Assembly: GCA_027003115.1 (NCBI GenBank)
Contig: JALWYS010000176.1
Location: 1-40,164, forward strand
Reading direction: 5' to 3'
Length of the DNA stretch: 40,164 bases
DNA from: Deltaproteobacteria bacterium
Lineage (GTDB): Bacteria > Desulfobacterota > Dissulfuribacteria > Dissulfuribacterales > QOAL01
Below, one piece after another: positions 1-8,236 of the stretch (the stretch's first letter is position 1; every line of letters begins with the position of its first letter). A model generated the notes under the pieces. The model saw only the letters and a list, made by a program, of their open reading frames with translations. It searched no databases and was not told the origin of the DNA. The translations under genes and the position numbers were made by a program.

Positions 1-1075
1 TTGCCCCTGACATCTTTCCAAGGATGTCGTCCAGCCTGAGCCTTTGCTCTGTAATTGCGCCCCTTGGATGTTTAAGCCTTGAGGCAAGAAGGGCCAGGCT
101 GTGCCTTTTTTCAAGGATCAAATGACCCATTTCCCTCTGAAGCCTTGTTTCTGCCTCCCTTACCCTTTCAAGTAACGCTGGTGCAGAAGGGCAAACCAGC
201 TCAGCTGCGGCAGTCGGCGTTGCAGCCCTTTTGTCTGAAACAAAATCGCAGATGGTAAAGTCCACTTCATGCCCAACACCGGAGACAACCGGTATCTTGC
301 AATCGTATATCCTTCTTGCAAGGGCCTCGTCGTTAAAGGCCCATAGGTCTTCCATGCTTCCACCGCCGCGGGTAAGGACTATAACGTCTCCATCCCCTGC
401 TGCCTCCTCAGCAAGATCCAGTGCCTCCAAAAGGCTTTTGGGGGCTTCGTCCCCTTGCACAATTGAGGGAACGAGAACGATTCTTGCGGGAGGAAACTTG
501 GCCCTGGCAGTCTTTAAAAAGTCCCTGAAGGCCGCCCCGGAAGGAGATGTGACCACGAAAATAGTGCCTGGCCACGCAGGAATTTCCCTCTTTTTCTCCT
601 GCCTGAAGAGCCCCTCCCTTCCAAGGCGCTCCTTTAGTCTTTCAAATTCTAGCTTGAGCCTTCCCTCGCCCCAGGGCTCAACATATTCAACGATGATCTG
701 AAGATCCCCCCTTGCCTGATACACATTCACCCTGGCAAGGCACAAGACCCTGGCCCCCTCCTGAATATGTTCAATAAAATCACCGTGGCTGCTTCTAAAA
801 CATACCGATTTTAGAATGCCCCTATCGTCCTTAAGGTTAAAATAGTAGTGACCAGAAGAGGGCACATTAACCTGGCCCACCTCCCCTTCAATCCATAGCG
901 TTCCATACTCAAGATCAAGAAGGGAATTGATGTGAAAAAGGAGCTCGCTTACACTCCAGACCCTCCTCTCCTTATTGGACAAATTCCTGTCTTCGTCCTC
1001 TTCGTACCCCTGGTTAAGGACCTCGTTCAAGGCCCCCTTTGGGAAAAGATCATCAAAGGAGTCTGAAAAATCCAT
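1..1075 (-). CDS. xseA: Exodeoxyribonuclease VII large subunit (partial, 3' end outside window)
   Basis: The open frame runs from ATG at 1075 to the window edge without a stop, giving 358 codons. After an N-terminal extension of about 35 residues comes an OB-fold ssDNA-binding domain (around residues 38-135), followed by the XseA catalytic core with GAAFRDF, RGGGSMEDLWAFNDE and GVGHEVDFT, then the start of the long coiled coil. These motifs are specific to the family. With XseB the enzyme degrades single-stranded DNA to oligonucleotides in repair and recombination. The coiled-coil and C-terminal segments lie outside the window, and no xseB is visible here; it may follow beyond the edge. The gene is divergent from the DUF1844 gene across an AT-rich 157-bp gap. 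Confidence 0.95.
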   Translation of the reverse strand, partial: MDFSDSFDDLFPKGALNEVLNQGYEEDEDRNLSNKERRVWSVSELLFHINSLLDLEYGTLWIEGEVGQVNVPSSGHYYFNLKDDRGILKSVCFRSSHGDFIEHIQEGARVLCLARVNVYQARGDLQIIVEYVEPWGEGRLKLEFERLKERLGREGLFRQEKKREIPAWPGTIFVVTSPSGAAFRDFLKTARAKFPPARIVLVPSIVQGDEAPKSLLEALDLAEEAAGDGDVIVLTRGGGSMEDLWAFNDEALARRIYDCKIPVVSGVGHEVDFTICDFVSDKRAATPTAAAELVCPSAPALLERVREAETRLQREMGHLILEKRHSLALLASRLKHPRGAITEQRLRLDDILGKMSGA

Positions 1076-1232
1076 GGGCTAAACCTTTCATCTCCAAGGC
1101 TCATGCCTTCGAAAAGGCCTTGTTAACACAAAATAATTGCCTAATTTATATAATGGTATAGTATCGCTACAAAAATCAGCCTGTTTTAAAGCGTACGACC
1201 TAACATTACAACATCTTGACGGAGGTGTCTTC
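1076..1232. promoter_or_regulatory. Divergent promoter region between xseA and the DUF1844 gene
   Basis: This short intergenic region becomes AT-rich around 1130-1165. TATAAT lies on the + strand at 1149-1154. On the - strand, TTGTAG, a 16-nt spacer and TATAAA could serve xseA. No + strand -35 box at ideal spacing was found, so the exact promoters are uncertain. Confidence 0.35.
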
Positions 1233-1547
1233 ATGGAAGAAAGGGAAAAGACCAGGCCAGAAGGAAACAGTTCAGAAAATGCAAATTCTACTGAAATTCC
1301 TCTTCCTGAGGTGACTTTTGCAACCTTCATTTTGTCCCTGAACACTTCCGCGCTGGTTCACCTGGGTGAACTTCCAGAGCCTGGGAAGGAAGAACCAGAG
1401 GTTGACCTCACTCTGGCAAGACATGCAATAGACACCATTGCCATGTTAAAGGAAAAGACCAAGGGCAACCTCTCAAAGGATGAAGAGGCCCTGGTTGACA
1501 ACATACTCTTTGATCTGAGAATGAAATTTGTTCAAAAAGCCGGTTGA
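1233..1547 (+). CDS. DUF1844 family protein
   Basis: This 104-residue protein carries the DUF1844 signature, VTFATFILSLNTSALVHLGE followed by a leader to EVDLTLARHAIDTIAMLKEKTKGNL. The start is set at ATG 1233 because GGAGGTG lies 5 nt upstream; a longer frame from 1137 has no such site and its extra residues do not belong to the family. The first 25 or so residues are polar and rich in Glu and Asn. The function of the family is not established. In many Desulfobacterota it sits next to ispE, as here: its TGA stop shares one base with the ispE ATG, implying translational coupling. It is probably a small cytoplasmic, mostly helical protein. Confidence 0.85.
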   Translation: MEEREKTRPEGNSSENANSTEIPLPEVTFATFILSLNTSALVHLGELPEPGKEEPEVDLTLARHAIDTIAMLKEKTKGNLSKDEEALVDNILFDLRMKFVQKAG

Positions 1548-2386
1548 TGCGTTGGTTCAAATCCCCTGCGAAAATAAACAGGTTTTTACACATAAAAGCG
1601 CGGCTTCCAAACGGATACCACGAAATAGTAACCCTCTTTGAAAAGTTGGCCTTTTTTGACGAAATAGGCATAGAACTGAGGGAAAACGGAAAACCAGGGA
1701 TAGAAATCTCCTGTCCGGATTGGATCCCCTCTGGCCCGGAAAACCTGGTTTACAAGGCCATTGAAAGGTTCATGGATGCCTCTGGGCTTTCTTTCAGGGC
1801 CTACGTTGAACTTAAGAAGCAAATTCCGGCAGGGGCTGGGCTTGGGGGTGGAAGCTCAAACTGTGGCACTACCTTAAAGGCCTTGAACACCATGCTTGGA
1901 GAGCCCCTTTCAAGGAAGAGCCTTGTTGAAATCGCCTCCTCGATTGGTGCGGATTGCCCCTTTTTCGTAACAGACTGGATTCAAGCCCTTGGAACGGGGA
2001 CAGGAACGGAACTGGAGGAGGTGGTTCTTGAGCCCAACTGGTACCTTCTGGTACTGCCTGATTTTTCCGTAAATACTGGTTGGGCATACAAGAATTTCAA
2101 GTTGACAAGACAGGGGGATGAAACTATTTTTGAGCCTCGCAAGGGCCATTGGGATTACGAGTGGAGAAATGACCTTGAAAGGCCAGTTTGCGCACAATTT
2201 CCGGCAATTTCAAGGGTCAAATCGAGTCTTTTGGACTCGGGAGCCAGCATCGCCTTGATGTCAGGGAGCGGCTCCACATGCTTTGGCCTATTTGATAATA
2301 AAGAACAGGCACTTGATGCCAGGAATCAGGTGGAACAGGATACGGGTTACAAGTGCCTTATTACCAGAACACTTGGCAGGAACTGA
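1547..2386 (+). CDS. ispE: 4-(cytidine-5'-diphospho)-2-C-methyl-D-erythritol kinase
   Basis: IspE phosphorylates CDP-methylerythritol in the MEP isoprenoid pathway. The 279-residue protein has the N-terminal PAKINRFLHI motif (around residue 8), the GHMP-kinase ATP loop IPAGAGLGGGSSN (93-105), the catalytic Asp136 in GADCPFF and the C-terminal glycine motif SGSGSTCFG. Length is normal. The start is taken as ATG 1547, overlapping the previous stop by one base (TGATG); a TTG one codon earlier is less likely. It is followed within 12 nt by tRNA-Gln, so mRNA and tRNA are probably separated by processing. Confidence 0.95.
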   Translation: MRWFKSPAKINRFLHIKARLPNGYHEIVTLFEKLAFFDEIGIELRENGKPGIEISCPDWIPSGPENLVYKAIERFMDASGLSFRAYVELKKQIPAGAGLGGGSSNCGTTLKALNTMLGEPLSRKSLVEIASSIGADCPFFVTDWIQALGTGTGTELEEVVLEPNWYLLVLPDFSVNTGWAYKNFKLTRQGDETIFEPRKGHWDYEWRNDLERPVCAQFPAISRVKSSLLDSGASIALMSGSGSTCFGLFDNKEQALDARNQVEQDTGYKCLITRTLGRN

Positions 2387-2397
2387 ACCTTACGAGT

Positions 2398-2472
2398 TGG
2401 GGCGTCGTCAAGCGGTAAGACACGGGTCTTTGGAACCCGCATTCGCAGGTTCGAATCCTGCCGCCCCAGCCA
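2398..2472 (+). tRNA. tRNA-Gln (anticodon TTG), CCA encoded
   Basis: A full cloverleaf can be drawn. The acceptor stem TGGGGCG pairs with CGCCCCA. The D arm contains AAGCGGTAAG. The anticodon stem CGGGT/ACCCG closes the loop CTTTGGA, giving anticodon TTG. The T arm GCAGG-TTCGAAT-CCTGC is canonical. Discriminator G2469 is followed by an encoded CCA. The sequence resembles bacterial tRNA-Gln(UUG). It lies between ispE and prs on the same strand. Confidence 0.96.
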
Positions 2473-2483
2473 TTTTTATTTTT

Positions 2484-2525
2484 GGCAACTTGGCCGGGCA
2501 TGAATTTGCCTGATTTTTCATTTTT
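2484..2525 (+). terminator. Weak terminator candidate after tRNA-Gln
   Basis: GGCAA (2484-2488) can pair with TTGCC (2506-2510) across a long loop, and T-rich sequence follows (TGATTTTTCATTTTT). The stem is short, so termination here may be partial or absent. Confidence 0.3.
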
Positions 2526-2571
2526 AGAAAACGCTTTACTGAAATATGAATTTTTGGGGGACTGAAAGGCA

Positions 2572-3519
2572 ATGTCCATCAACAAGATCAAAATCTTTAC
2601 CGGGAATGCCCACACAGCTTTATCTCAAGAGATTTGCGACTATCTCAACATGCCCCTTGGACGAGCCCAGGTCAGAAAATTCAGTGACGGCGAGACCTTT
2701 GTAGAGATAGGCGAAAACGTAAGGGGCGCTGATGTATTTGTGATCCAACCCACCTGTCCCCCGGTAAATGACCACCTCATGGAACTTCTTATCATGATAG
2801 ACGCCTTGAGGAGGGCATCGGCAAGACGAATAACCGCAGTGGTTCCTTATTACGGCTACGCCCGGCAGGACAGGAAGGCTGCTCCAAGGGTGCCCATTTC
2901 CGCAAAGCTTGTTGCCGACATCATAACCACCGCTGGTGCAAGACGTCTTCTTTCCATGGACCTCCATGCAGGCCAGATTCAGGGATTTTTCAGCATTCCT
3001 GTTGATCATCTTTTTGCCGCACCTGTTCTTCTAAAGCACCTGCAGGAATTTCCAAGGGATGAGGTGGTAATGGTATCACCTGATGCAGGAGGCGTTGAAA
3101 GGACCAGGGCCTTTGCAAAACGCCTTGGAACAGGCCTTGCCATCATTGACAAAAGGAGAGAGAAGGCTAACGAATCCCAGGTCATGCACATAATTGGGGA
3201 CGTTGAGAACAAGATCGCCATTCTCTTAGACGACATGGTGGATACGGCTGGAACCCTTTGCAATGCCGCTCAAGCCCTGCAAGAGCATGGTGCAAAGGAG
3301 ATACATGCATGCGCTACCCATCCAGTCCTTTCGGGCCCGGCAGTTGAAAGGATAAAAAATTCGGTCCTTAAATCCCTCATGGTCACAAACACCATACCGC
3401 TAGGAGACAAGGCAAAAGAGCTTGGGGACAAGGTGAAAGTCTTTACGGTTGCCCCGCTTTTAGGTGAGGCCATATCTCGAATACATGATGACGATTCGGT
3501 CAGTTCACTCTTTGTATGA
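2572..3519 (+). CDS. prs: Ribose-phosphate pyrophosphokinase (PRPP synthetase)
   Basis: The enzyme makes PRPP from ribose-5-phosphate and ATP for nucleotide, His and Trp synthesis. The 315-residue protein is full length for class I. It shows the N-terminal [20 protein letters not shown], the flexible-loop region [10 protein letters not shown], the [13 protein letters not shown] segment, the PRPP-binding loop [12 protein letters not shown] (about residues 218-229) and a regular C-terminal end. ATG 2572 is preceded by purine-rich GGGGG and AAAGG. It lies 99 bp after tRNA-Gln and 34 bp before rplY, an order (ispE-prs-rplY-pth) common in Deltaproteobacteria. Confidence 0.97.
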   Translation: MSINKIKIFTGNAHTALSQEICDYLNMPLGRAQVRKFSDGETFVEIGENVRGADVFVIQPTCPPVNDHLMELLIMIDALRRASARRITAVVPYYGYARQDRKAAPRVPISAKLVADIITTAGARRLLSMDLHAGQIQGFFSIPVDHLFAAPVLLKHLQEFPRDEVVMVSPDAGGVERTRAFAKRLGTGLAIIDKRREKANESQVMHIIGDVENKIAILLDDMVDTAGTLCNAAQALQEHGAKEIHACATHPVLSGPAVERIKNSVLKSLMVTNTIPLGDKAKELGDKVKVFTVAPLLGEAISRIHDDDSVSSLFV

Positions 3520-3553
3520 CCGTAAATAAAAAATTTACATTAGGAGTTAAAAG

Positions 3554-4189
3554 ATGATTCAGATAAATCTGGACGCAGAGGTTAGAACGCAGGGCGGAAA
3601 GGGAGTCGCCAGGAAGCTCAGGAAAAACGGCAAGATTCCCGCTGTCTTGTACGGACCAAAAACCGACCCAGTCAGCCTGAGCGTCAATGCCCACGATTTC
3701 AATAAGGTTCTTATAAAGGCTGAAGGTGAGCAGGTCATCTTCACCCTTAAGTTGGACGGCGATGAAAGGCTTGCGCTAATAAAGGAGATGCAGAGGCACC
3801 CTGTAAATGATAGTGTCCGTCACATTGATTTTTACGCCATTTCCGTGGAGGAAAAGGTTGAGGTGGAAGTGCCCATCAAGCCGGTGGGTAAGGCCAAGGG
3901 TGTTGAAATAGGTGGCGGTGTGCTGGAAATGATCCAGCGGACCATTTCCATCAAGTGCCTGCCCCTTTCCATTCCAAAGGAAATCGAGGTTGATATAAGC
4001 GATCTTGACGTAGGTGATGCCCTCCATGTAAGTGACCTGACGCCACCAGAGGGGGTTGAATTCACCGAACCTCCTGAAACCACCCTGATCACAGTGGTTG
4101 GCGCCACTGTCCAGGCCGAGGAAGTGGAAGAGGAAGAAGAGATCGAAGAGGCTGAGGGCGCAGAAGAGGCTCCGGCAGAGGAAGAGTAA
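3554..4189 (+). CDS. rplY: 50S ribosomal protein L25, long CTC/TL5 form
   Basis: L25 binds 5S rRNA in the large subunit. The 211-residue product is the two-domain CTC/TL5 type: an N-terminal L25 beta-barrel (about 1-92, with GGKGVARKLRKNGKIPAVLYG and MQRHPVNDSVRHIDFYAI) and the C-terminal TL5 domain (about 95-180). It ends in a tail made almost only of Glu and Ala (from about residue 184), which is common for this form. ATG 3554 follows the Shine-Dalgarno site TAGGAG at 3541-3546. A hairpin terminator lies directly downstream, before pth. Confidence 0.96.
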   Translation: MIQINLDAEVRTQGGKGVARKLRKNGKIPAVLYGPKTDPVSLSVNAHDFNKVLIKAEGEQVIFTLKLDGDERLALIKEMQRHPVNDSVRHIDFYAISVEEKVEVEVPIKPVGKAKGVEIGGGVLEMIQRTISIKCLPLSIPKEIEVDISDLDVGDALHVSDLTPPEGVEFTEPPETTLITVVGATVQAEEVEEEEEIEEAEGAEEAPAEEE

Positions 4190-4196
4190 AAGTCCA

Positions 4197-4240
4197 GGCC
4201 AGCCAGGATGCAGCTTTTCAACCTGTCTGGCCTTTTTAAT
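4197..4240 (+). terminator. Rho-independent terminator after rplY
   Basis: 4197-4207 (GGCCAGCCAGG) pairs with 4222-4232 (CCTGTCTGGCC) in ten base pairs with one C/T mismatch. The loop has 14 nt and TTTTTAATTTT follows. It lies 7 nt after the rplY stop and only about 14 nt before the pth start codon, so pth must depend on read-through. Confidence 0.8.
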
Positions 4241-4254
4241 TTTAAGTTACTTAG

Positions 4255-4845
4255 TTGAAAAAGATCCTTGTAACGGGTTTAGGCAATCCAGGTCGTAAGT
4301 ACAAAGAGACAAGGCACAACATAGGCTTTTGGGTGGTTGACCGGCTGGCTGAGCAGGCATCCTTGGCCTTTAAAGAGGAGCGGGTTCCTCCCAAATACCA
4401 GATCGCAGATGCACACCTTTGGGGGCAAAAGGTCTTCCTTTTAAAACCCATGGAGTACATGAACAGGAGTGGAGGGCCTGTTGAGCGGGTGGCCTCATAT
4501 TATGAAATCATGCCCGAGGACATCCTTGTGGTTCACGATGACGTGGATGTGCGTCTTGGAAGGCTAAAGTTTGTACGTTCAGGAGGCCACGGTGGTCATA
4601 ATGGCATCCGCTCCATTATAGAAAGGCTTGGCACCAGGAACTTTCCAAGGCTGAAAATAGGGATCGGACGACCACCCGAGAATGTTCCTGCAGACAAATA
4701 CGTGCTTTCAAGATTTTCGACTGAGGAACTTGGCACTGTAAGAGAGGTTGTTGAGCTTGCCGTCAGAGGAATCGAGGAATTTGTAAAAAATGGCATAGAT
4801 TCTGCCATGAATAAGTTTAACGGAATTGAGGTGGCACCTTCATGA
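4255..4845 (+). CDS. pth: Peptidyl-tRNA hydrolase
   Basis: Pth releases peptides from peptidyl-tRNA that has dropped off ribosomes. The 196-residue protein has the family signature VTGLGNPGRKYKETRHNIGF with Asn11 and the catalytic His21, then PMEYMNRSGG (Asn70), VVHDDVDVRLG (Asp95/96) and GGHGGHNGIRSI (Asn116). The start is TTG at 4255, because the protein begins exactly at the usual MKKILVTGLGNPG and no ATG or GTG fits. No clear Shine-Dalgarno site precedes it and the rplY terminator ends about 15 nt upstream, so expression looks deliberately low. Its TGA overlaps the next ATG by 4 bp. Confidence 0.95.
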   Translation: MKKILVTGLGNPGRKYKETRHNIGFWVVDRLAEQASLAFKEERVPPKYQIADAHLWGQKVFLLKPMEYMNRSGGPVERVASYYEIMPEDILVVHDDVDVRLGRLKFVRSGGHGGHNGIRSIIERLGTRNFPRLKIGIGRPPENVPADKYVLSRFSTEELGTVREVVELAVRGIEEFVKNGIDSAMNKFNGIEVAPS

Positions 4846-6185
4846 AAAAACTGCTTTCCATTTTCTTTCTCGTTCTTATCATCATTACCATAGCAGGCGT
4901 GGCTTTTCTTGGATACAGGCTTTTTGAAGGAGAGCCACCTGAAATTGTCCCCGTAAAGGTGCCAGACATTGTGGGAAAAGTTGCGGAGGTGACAGTCAAG
5001 GTCAGTGACAGCCGGGCAGGCATCAGGCTCGTTGAGGCAAAAATCATACAAGGTAAGAAACAGGTTCTACTTGGAGAAAAAGCCGCACCTATTGAGAGCA
5101 GATGGACGGGTTCTTCAGAAAAGGAGATGGTGCTTACGTGGCAAATACTTCCACAAAAGGAGAGGCTTTCTTCTGGAAAGGCAACCCTTGCTATCAGCGC
5201 CTTTGATGCATCACTTAGAAATGGTTCCAAGGGTAACCAGTCCATCCTTAAGATTCCCCTTACCATAGACTATCTGCCCCCTGTTATCACCGTGCTCTCC
5301 ACTGTACACAACGTGCGGGTTGGAGGTTCTGGAGCCCTCTCCTTCAGGGTGAATGAATCCGTAACCAAGGTGGGCGTTCGGGTTGGCACCAGGTTTTTCA
5401 GGGCCTTCAAGGGAACCGACAATATCTACAGGGCCCTCTTTGCAGTGCCATTTAATGTGGATCACCCAAAGACTTTGCATGTAGAGGCAGTGGATAAGGC
5501 CGGGAACAGGGCAATTGCAGGTTTTGCCTTTCGCATTTTCCCAAGACGAAAAAAGGAGGACAAGATAAACATCTCCGACTCCTTTCTTCAGCAAAAGATG
5601 CCTGGATTTGCCTCCAGGTTTCCTGAAGTTTTTGCCCCAAGCCTTATAGAGACCTTTATAAAGGTAAACCACATTTTAAGGAAAAAAAATAACGACTTCC
5701 TCCTGGCGCTCTGTCATAAAAGCCTCGGAAAAACACTTTTCTCAGGAAGGTTTATACGCTTTAAGGGTGCCCAAAGGTCAGATTTTGCCGATAAACGACA
5801 CTACTTTTACCACGGCAAAGAGGTGGATCAGGCCTACCACATGGGTGTGGATATCGCCTCTGTGGCCCATGCCAAGGTGCCTGCTGCCAATGGCGGCCGG
5901 GTGGTCTTTGCCGGGTACAACGGAATTTATGGAAACACCATTGTTATAGACCACGGCATGGGCCTTATGAGCCTTTATGCGCATCTAAGCCAGATGAACG
6001 TTGGTGTTGGCCAGGAGGTTGGAAAGGGCCAGATAATTGGAGTAACCGATTCCACTGGACTTGCTGGAGGTGATCACTTGCACGTTGGAATGATGCTGGG
6101 CGGTGTATTCATTAACCCCTCGGAGTGGTGGGATTCTCGCTGGATAAGGGATCATATAACCTACAACCTCTACCTGAAGAAATAG
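4842..6185 (+). CDS. M23 (LytM-type) metallopeptidase, membrane-anchored
   Basis: This 447-residue protein has an N-terminal transmembrane anchor (about residues 4-25). A long beta-rich, presumably periplasmic region follows, including two Ig-like stretches around 45-140 and 145-232. The M23 peptidase domain is at about 325-430, with Zn ligands His333 and Asp337 (YHMGVD) and His414 (DHLHVG), and the catalytic His381 (YAHLSQ). All active-site residues are present, so it should cleave peptidoglycan cross-links rather than act as a degenerate activator. The start ATG overlaps the pth stop (ATGA). It is followed after 13 nt by a secreted helical protein, suggesting a cell-envelope pair. Confidence 0.9.
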   Translation: MKKLLSIFFLVLIIITIAGVAFLGYRLFEGEPPEIVPVKVPDIVGKVAEVTVKVSDSRAGIRLVEAKIIQGKKQVLLGEKAAPIESRWTGSSEKEMVLTWQILPQKERLSSGKATLAISAFDASLRNGSKGNQSILKIPLTIDYLPPVITVLSTVHNVRVGGSGALSFRVNESVTKVGVRVGTRFFRAFKGTDNIYRALFAVPFNVDHPKTLHVEAVDKAGNRAIAGFAFRIFPRRKKEDKINISDSFLQQKMPGFASRFPEVFAPSLIETFIKVNHILRKKNNDFLLALCHKSLGKTLFSGRFIRFKGAQRSDFADKRHYFYHGKEVDQAYHMGVDIASVAHAKVPAANGGRVVFAGYNGIYGNTIVIDHGMGLMSLYAHLSQMNVGVGQEVGKGQIIGVTDSTGLAGGDHLHVGMMLGGVFINPSEWWDSRWIRDHITYNLYLKK

Positions 6186-6198
6186 GAACGAAAAATTC

Positions 6199-6870
6199 AT
6201 GTTTCAGCCCCTTTCAACAAAAGGAAGGTTTTTGAGTCTTATCCTTCTCTTATTTGTTCTGCCTCTGCTACTGGGCTTTGATTTCTCAAATCCTAAAAAG
6301 CTTCGCCAGGAAATAAGAAAAGAGATTAGGGCAGAGCTAGAAAAAATCATAGAAAGGACCCCAAGTGGAAAACTCAGAAACATCTGGTGGGAAAAGAAAC
6401 GCATTGCTGAAGAAAGTCTAAATACAGCCCTCATGGTGGACGCACCAACCTACTGCCCTAAGGATTGGGATGAGGCCGTTGCACTCTTTAAAAGAGCCAA
6501 GAAATATGCATCAAAGAGGGAATACAGAAAGGCCATTTATCTTGCCAAAAAGACAAAGGAGTTTGCAGACAAGGCAGGCTCTTGTGCCAATAAATACATA
6601 GATAAGCAAGACAGTGAACTTAAAAAAGAATACCAGGAACTTAGAAACCGCATGGATGAGATAATGGGGCTTATCCCGCCAGATGCTGAAGAACTCATGA
6701 AGGAGGCAAGCGAGCTATCCCTAAAAATTGAAGACATCTCCTATGCCAAAAGTCTGAGACAATTTGACTATGCCAAAAGGCTTTGCAAGTCCCTAAAAAA
6801 ACAGATAACAGACCTTGAAGAGGCGGTAAAGGCGTACAAAGAGGAGCATGAAGCCCAGGAAGAACTCTAA
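6199..6870 (+). CDS. Secreted alpha-helical protein of unknown function (DUF4398-like)
   Basis: I do not recognise a named family with certainty. The 223-residue product starts with a signal-like hydrophobic segment (about 11-26, LSLILLLFVLPLLLGF) without a lipobox cysteine. The rest is charged and predicted helical. The stretch CPKDWDEAVALFKRAKKYASKREYRKAIYLAKKTKEFADKA resembles the paired-helix repeats of DUF4398 envelope proteins (split here by DE AVA). Two Cys residues (around 82 and 133) and a further one near the end are present. It lies between the M23 peptidase and the prmA-like gene and overlaps the latter by 23 bp. A periplasmic helical accessory to the peptidase is possible but is inference only. 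Confidence 0.7.
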   Translation: MFQPLSTKGRFLSLILLLFVLPLLLGFDFSNPKKLRQEIRKEIRAELEKIIERTPSGKLRNIWWEKKRIAEESLNTALMVDAPTYCPKDWDEAVALFKRAKKYASKREYRKAIYLAKKTKEFADKAGSCANKYIDKQDSELKKEYQELRNRMDEIMGLIPPDAEELMKEASELSLKIEDISYAKSLRQFDYAKRLCKSLKKQITDLEEAVKAYKEEHEAQEEL

Positions 6871-7759
6871 ACGCTCCATGCTTGTCCGTATCACCCTTCC
6901 CTTCTCATTTCATGAAAAGACAAAAAAAATCCTCATTCAAAAGCTAGCTCCCTTCACTTCGGACCATCCCTTGAAATTTAAAAACATGGATAACAAATTC
7001 TTACTTGTTAGAGCGTGTCTTCCTGAGAGCCAGGTGGACGTTTTTTTAAAGTCTCTCACATCTGCCTGCGACCAGTTGGACAGCACACTGACTGGCAGAA
7101 AAACTGAGATATTGGTCATGGATGAAAGGGCAAGTGAAAGCGTTCTTGACACAAATGAGACACGCCTCACTGATAAATGGAAGGTAAAATTTGTTAGCTC
7201 TTTCAAAGAGGTCAATGGCCCTCCACCTTCAAACACCTTTTTTCTTTTTCAAGACATGGGAGCCTTTGGAACTGGTCTTCACCCCTCAACCAGGCTTTCT
7301 GCCCAGGCACTGGAACATCTTTCTCACTCGGGTAGGCTTAAAGGTGCCTCTGTCCTGGACGTTGGCACTGGTTCTGGAATCCTCTCCATACTTGCGGTTT
7401 TTCTAGGGGCAAAAAAGGTGGTTTCCATGGACATAGATGAAAAGATCGTTGAAGTTGCCAGAAGAAACTTCTTGCTCAACCAAATAGGGGCCCAGGCAGA
7501 GGCAACAACGCACCCTCTTTCCAAATTGCAAAGGCAGCAAGCAGATGTTATTGTTGCAAATCTTGCCCCTTCTGTAACCTATGACCTTATGGAAAACATG
7601 GTCAAAAAACTTTCTGGCCTTGGTTGCCTTATACTTTCAGGCCACAGCCTGAGGGCCAGGGAAGAGATATGCAAAAAATTAAGTAATTACGGTCTTTGGA
7701 TGAAAAAGGGCTTTTCTCTAGATAACTGGAGTGCAGAACTATTCGTTTTCAGGAGATAG
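6848..7759 (+). CDS. prmA: Ribosomal protein L11 methyltransferase (PrmA) family protein
   Basis: The 303-residue SAM-dependent methyltransferase has the PrmA hallmark GAFGTGLHPSTRL (about 138-150), SAM motif I VLDVGTGSGILSI (169-181) with the acidic Asp195 after strand 2, and the later VIVANLAP motif in place of the usual ANI-L. The N-terminal substrate-recognition domain (about 10-125) is poorly conserved, as is common outside Enterobacteria. PrmA trimethylates ribosomal protein L11. Assignment to the family is firm; L11 as the substrate is inferred. The ATG overlaps the upstream gene by 23 bp and has GAGGAG just before it. Confidence 0.85.
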   Translation: MKPRKNSKRSMLVRITLPFSFHEKTKKILIQKLAPFTSDHPLKFKNMDNKFLLVRACLPESQVDVFLKSLTSACDQLDSTLTGRKTEILVMDERASESVLDTNETRLTDKWKVKFVSSFKEVNGPPPSNTFFLFQDMGAFGTGLHPSTRLSAQALEHLSHSGRLKGASVLDVGTGSGILSILAVFLGAKKVVSMDIDEKIVEVARRNFLLNQIGAQAEATTHPLSKLQRQQADVIVANLAPSVTYDLMENMVKKLSGLGCLILSGHSLRAREEICKKLSNYGLWMKKGFSLDNWSAELFVFRR

Positions 7760-7763
7760 AACC

Positions 7764-8234
7764 ATGGATGTTTCTTTGATACTTATTCCCACAGATTTTT
7801 CTGAATGCGCCATAAACTCCCTTGACTATGCCAAGGAGATGGCCAAGCAGTTTGGCTCCAAACTCATACTTCTAAATGTCATAGACAGCAGAGAGGCAAA
7901 GCATTTTGCCTCCTATTCCAAGGAAGACATGGATAAGGTCCTTGAGAGGCTCATGAACCAGAGCAAGCAGGCCTTTCGTAAATTCCTTAACAGCTGGGAC
8001 GGCAAAGACCTCGTACAGGAAACTCTTGTTTCGGTTGGAATGCCCTTTCAGGAAATAGCAATGAAGGCCAGGGACTTCCAGGTGGATCTCATCCTCATGG
8101 GAGGATACGGAAGCAGGGGAAAGGGCGGCACCATTGAAGAGATATTCTTTGGAAGCACTGTGGAAAAGGTGGTAAGACTCCTTCCATGTCCTGTCCTTTG
8201 CGTACCAATTGGATGGCCTGATGAGCGGCTCTGA
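7764..8234 (+). CDS. Universal stress protein (UspA family)
   Basis: The 156-residue single-domain Usp begins SLILIPTDFSE and contains KLILLNVID, the QEIAMKARDFQVDLILMGGYG segment and the ATP-loop region running into FFGSTVEKVVRLLPCPVLCVP. The glycine spacing is close to the GxxGx9G(S/T) pattern of ATP-binding Usps, so ATP binding is likely. ATG 7764 is chosen because AGGAG lies at 7751-7755; a frame extension to 7731 would overlap prmA and adds residues outside the fold. It is followed 2 nt later by glk. Usp proteins act in stress survival; the specific role is unknown. Confidence 0.88.
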   Translation: MDVSLILIPTDFSECAINSLDYAKEMAKQFGSKLILLNVIDSREAKHFASYSKEDMDKVLERLMNQSKQAFRKFLNSWDGKDLVQETLVSVGMPFQEIAMKARDFQVDLILMGGYGSRGKGGTIEEIFFGSTVEKVVRLLPCPVLCVPIGWPDERL

Positions 8235-8236
8235 AT

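Noticed and set aside
2398-2472. tRNA-Gln and tRNA-Gly as integration sites
   Set aside because: No integrase, no repeated tRNA 3' end and no foreign-looking gene are near either tRNA.
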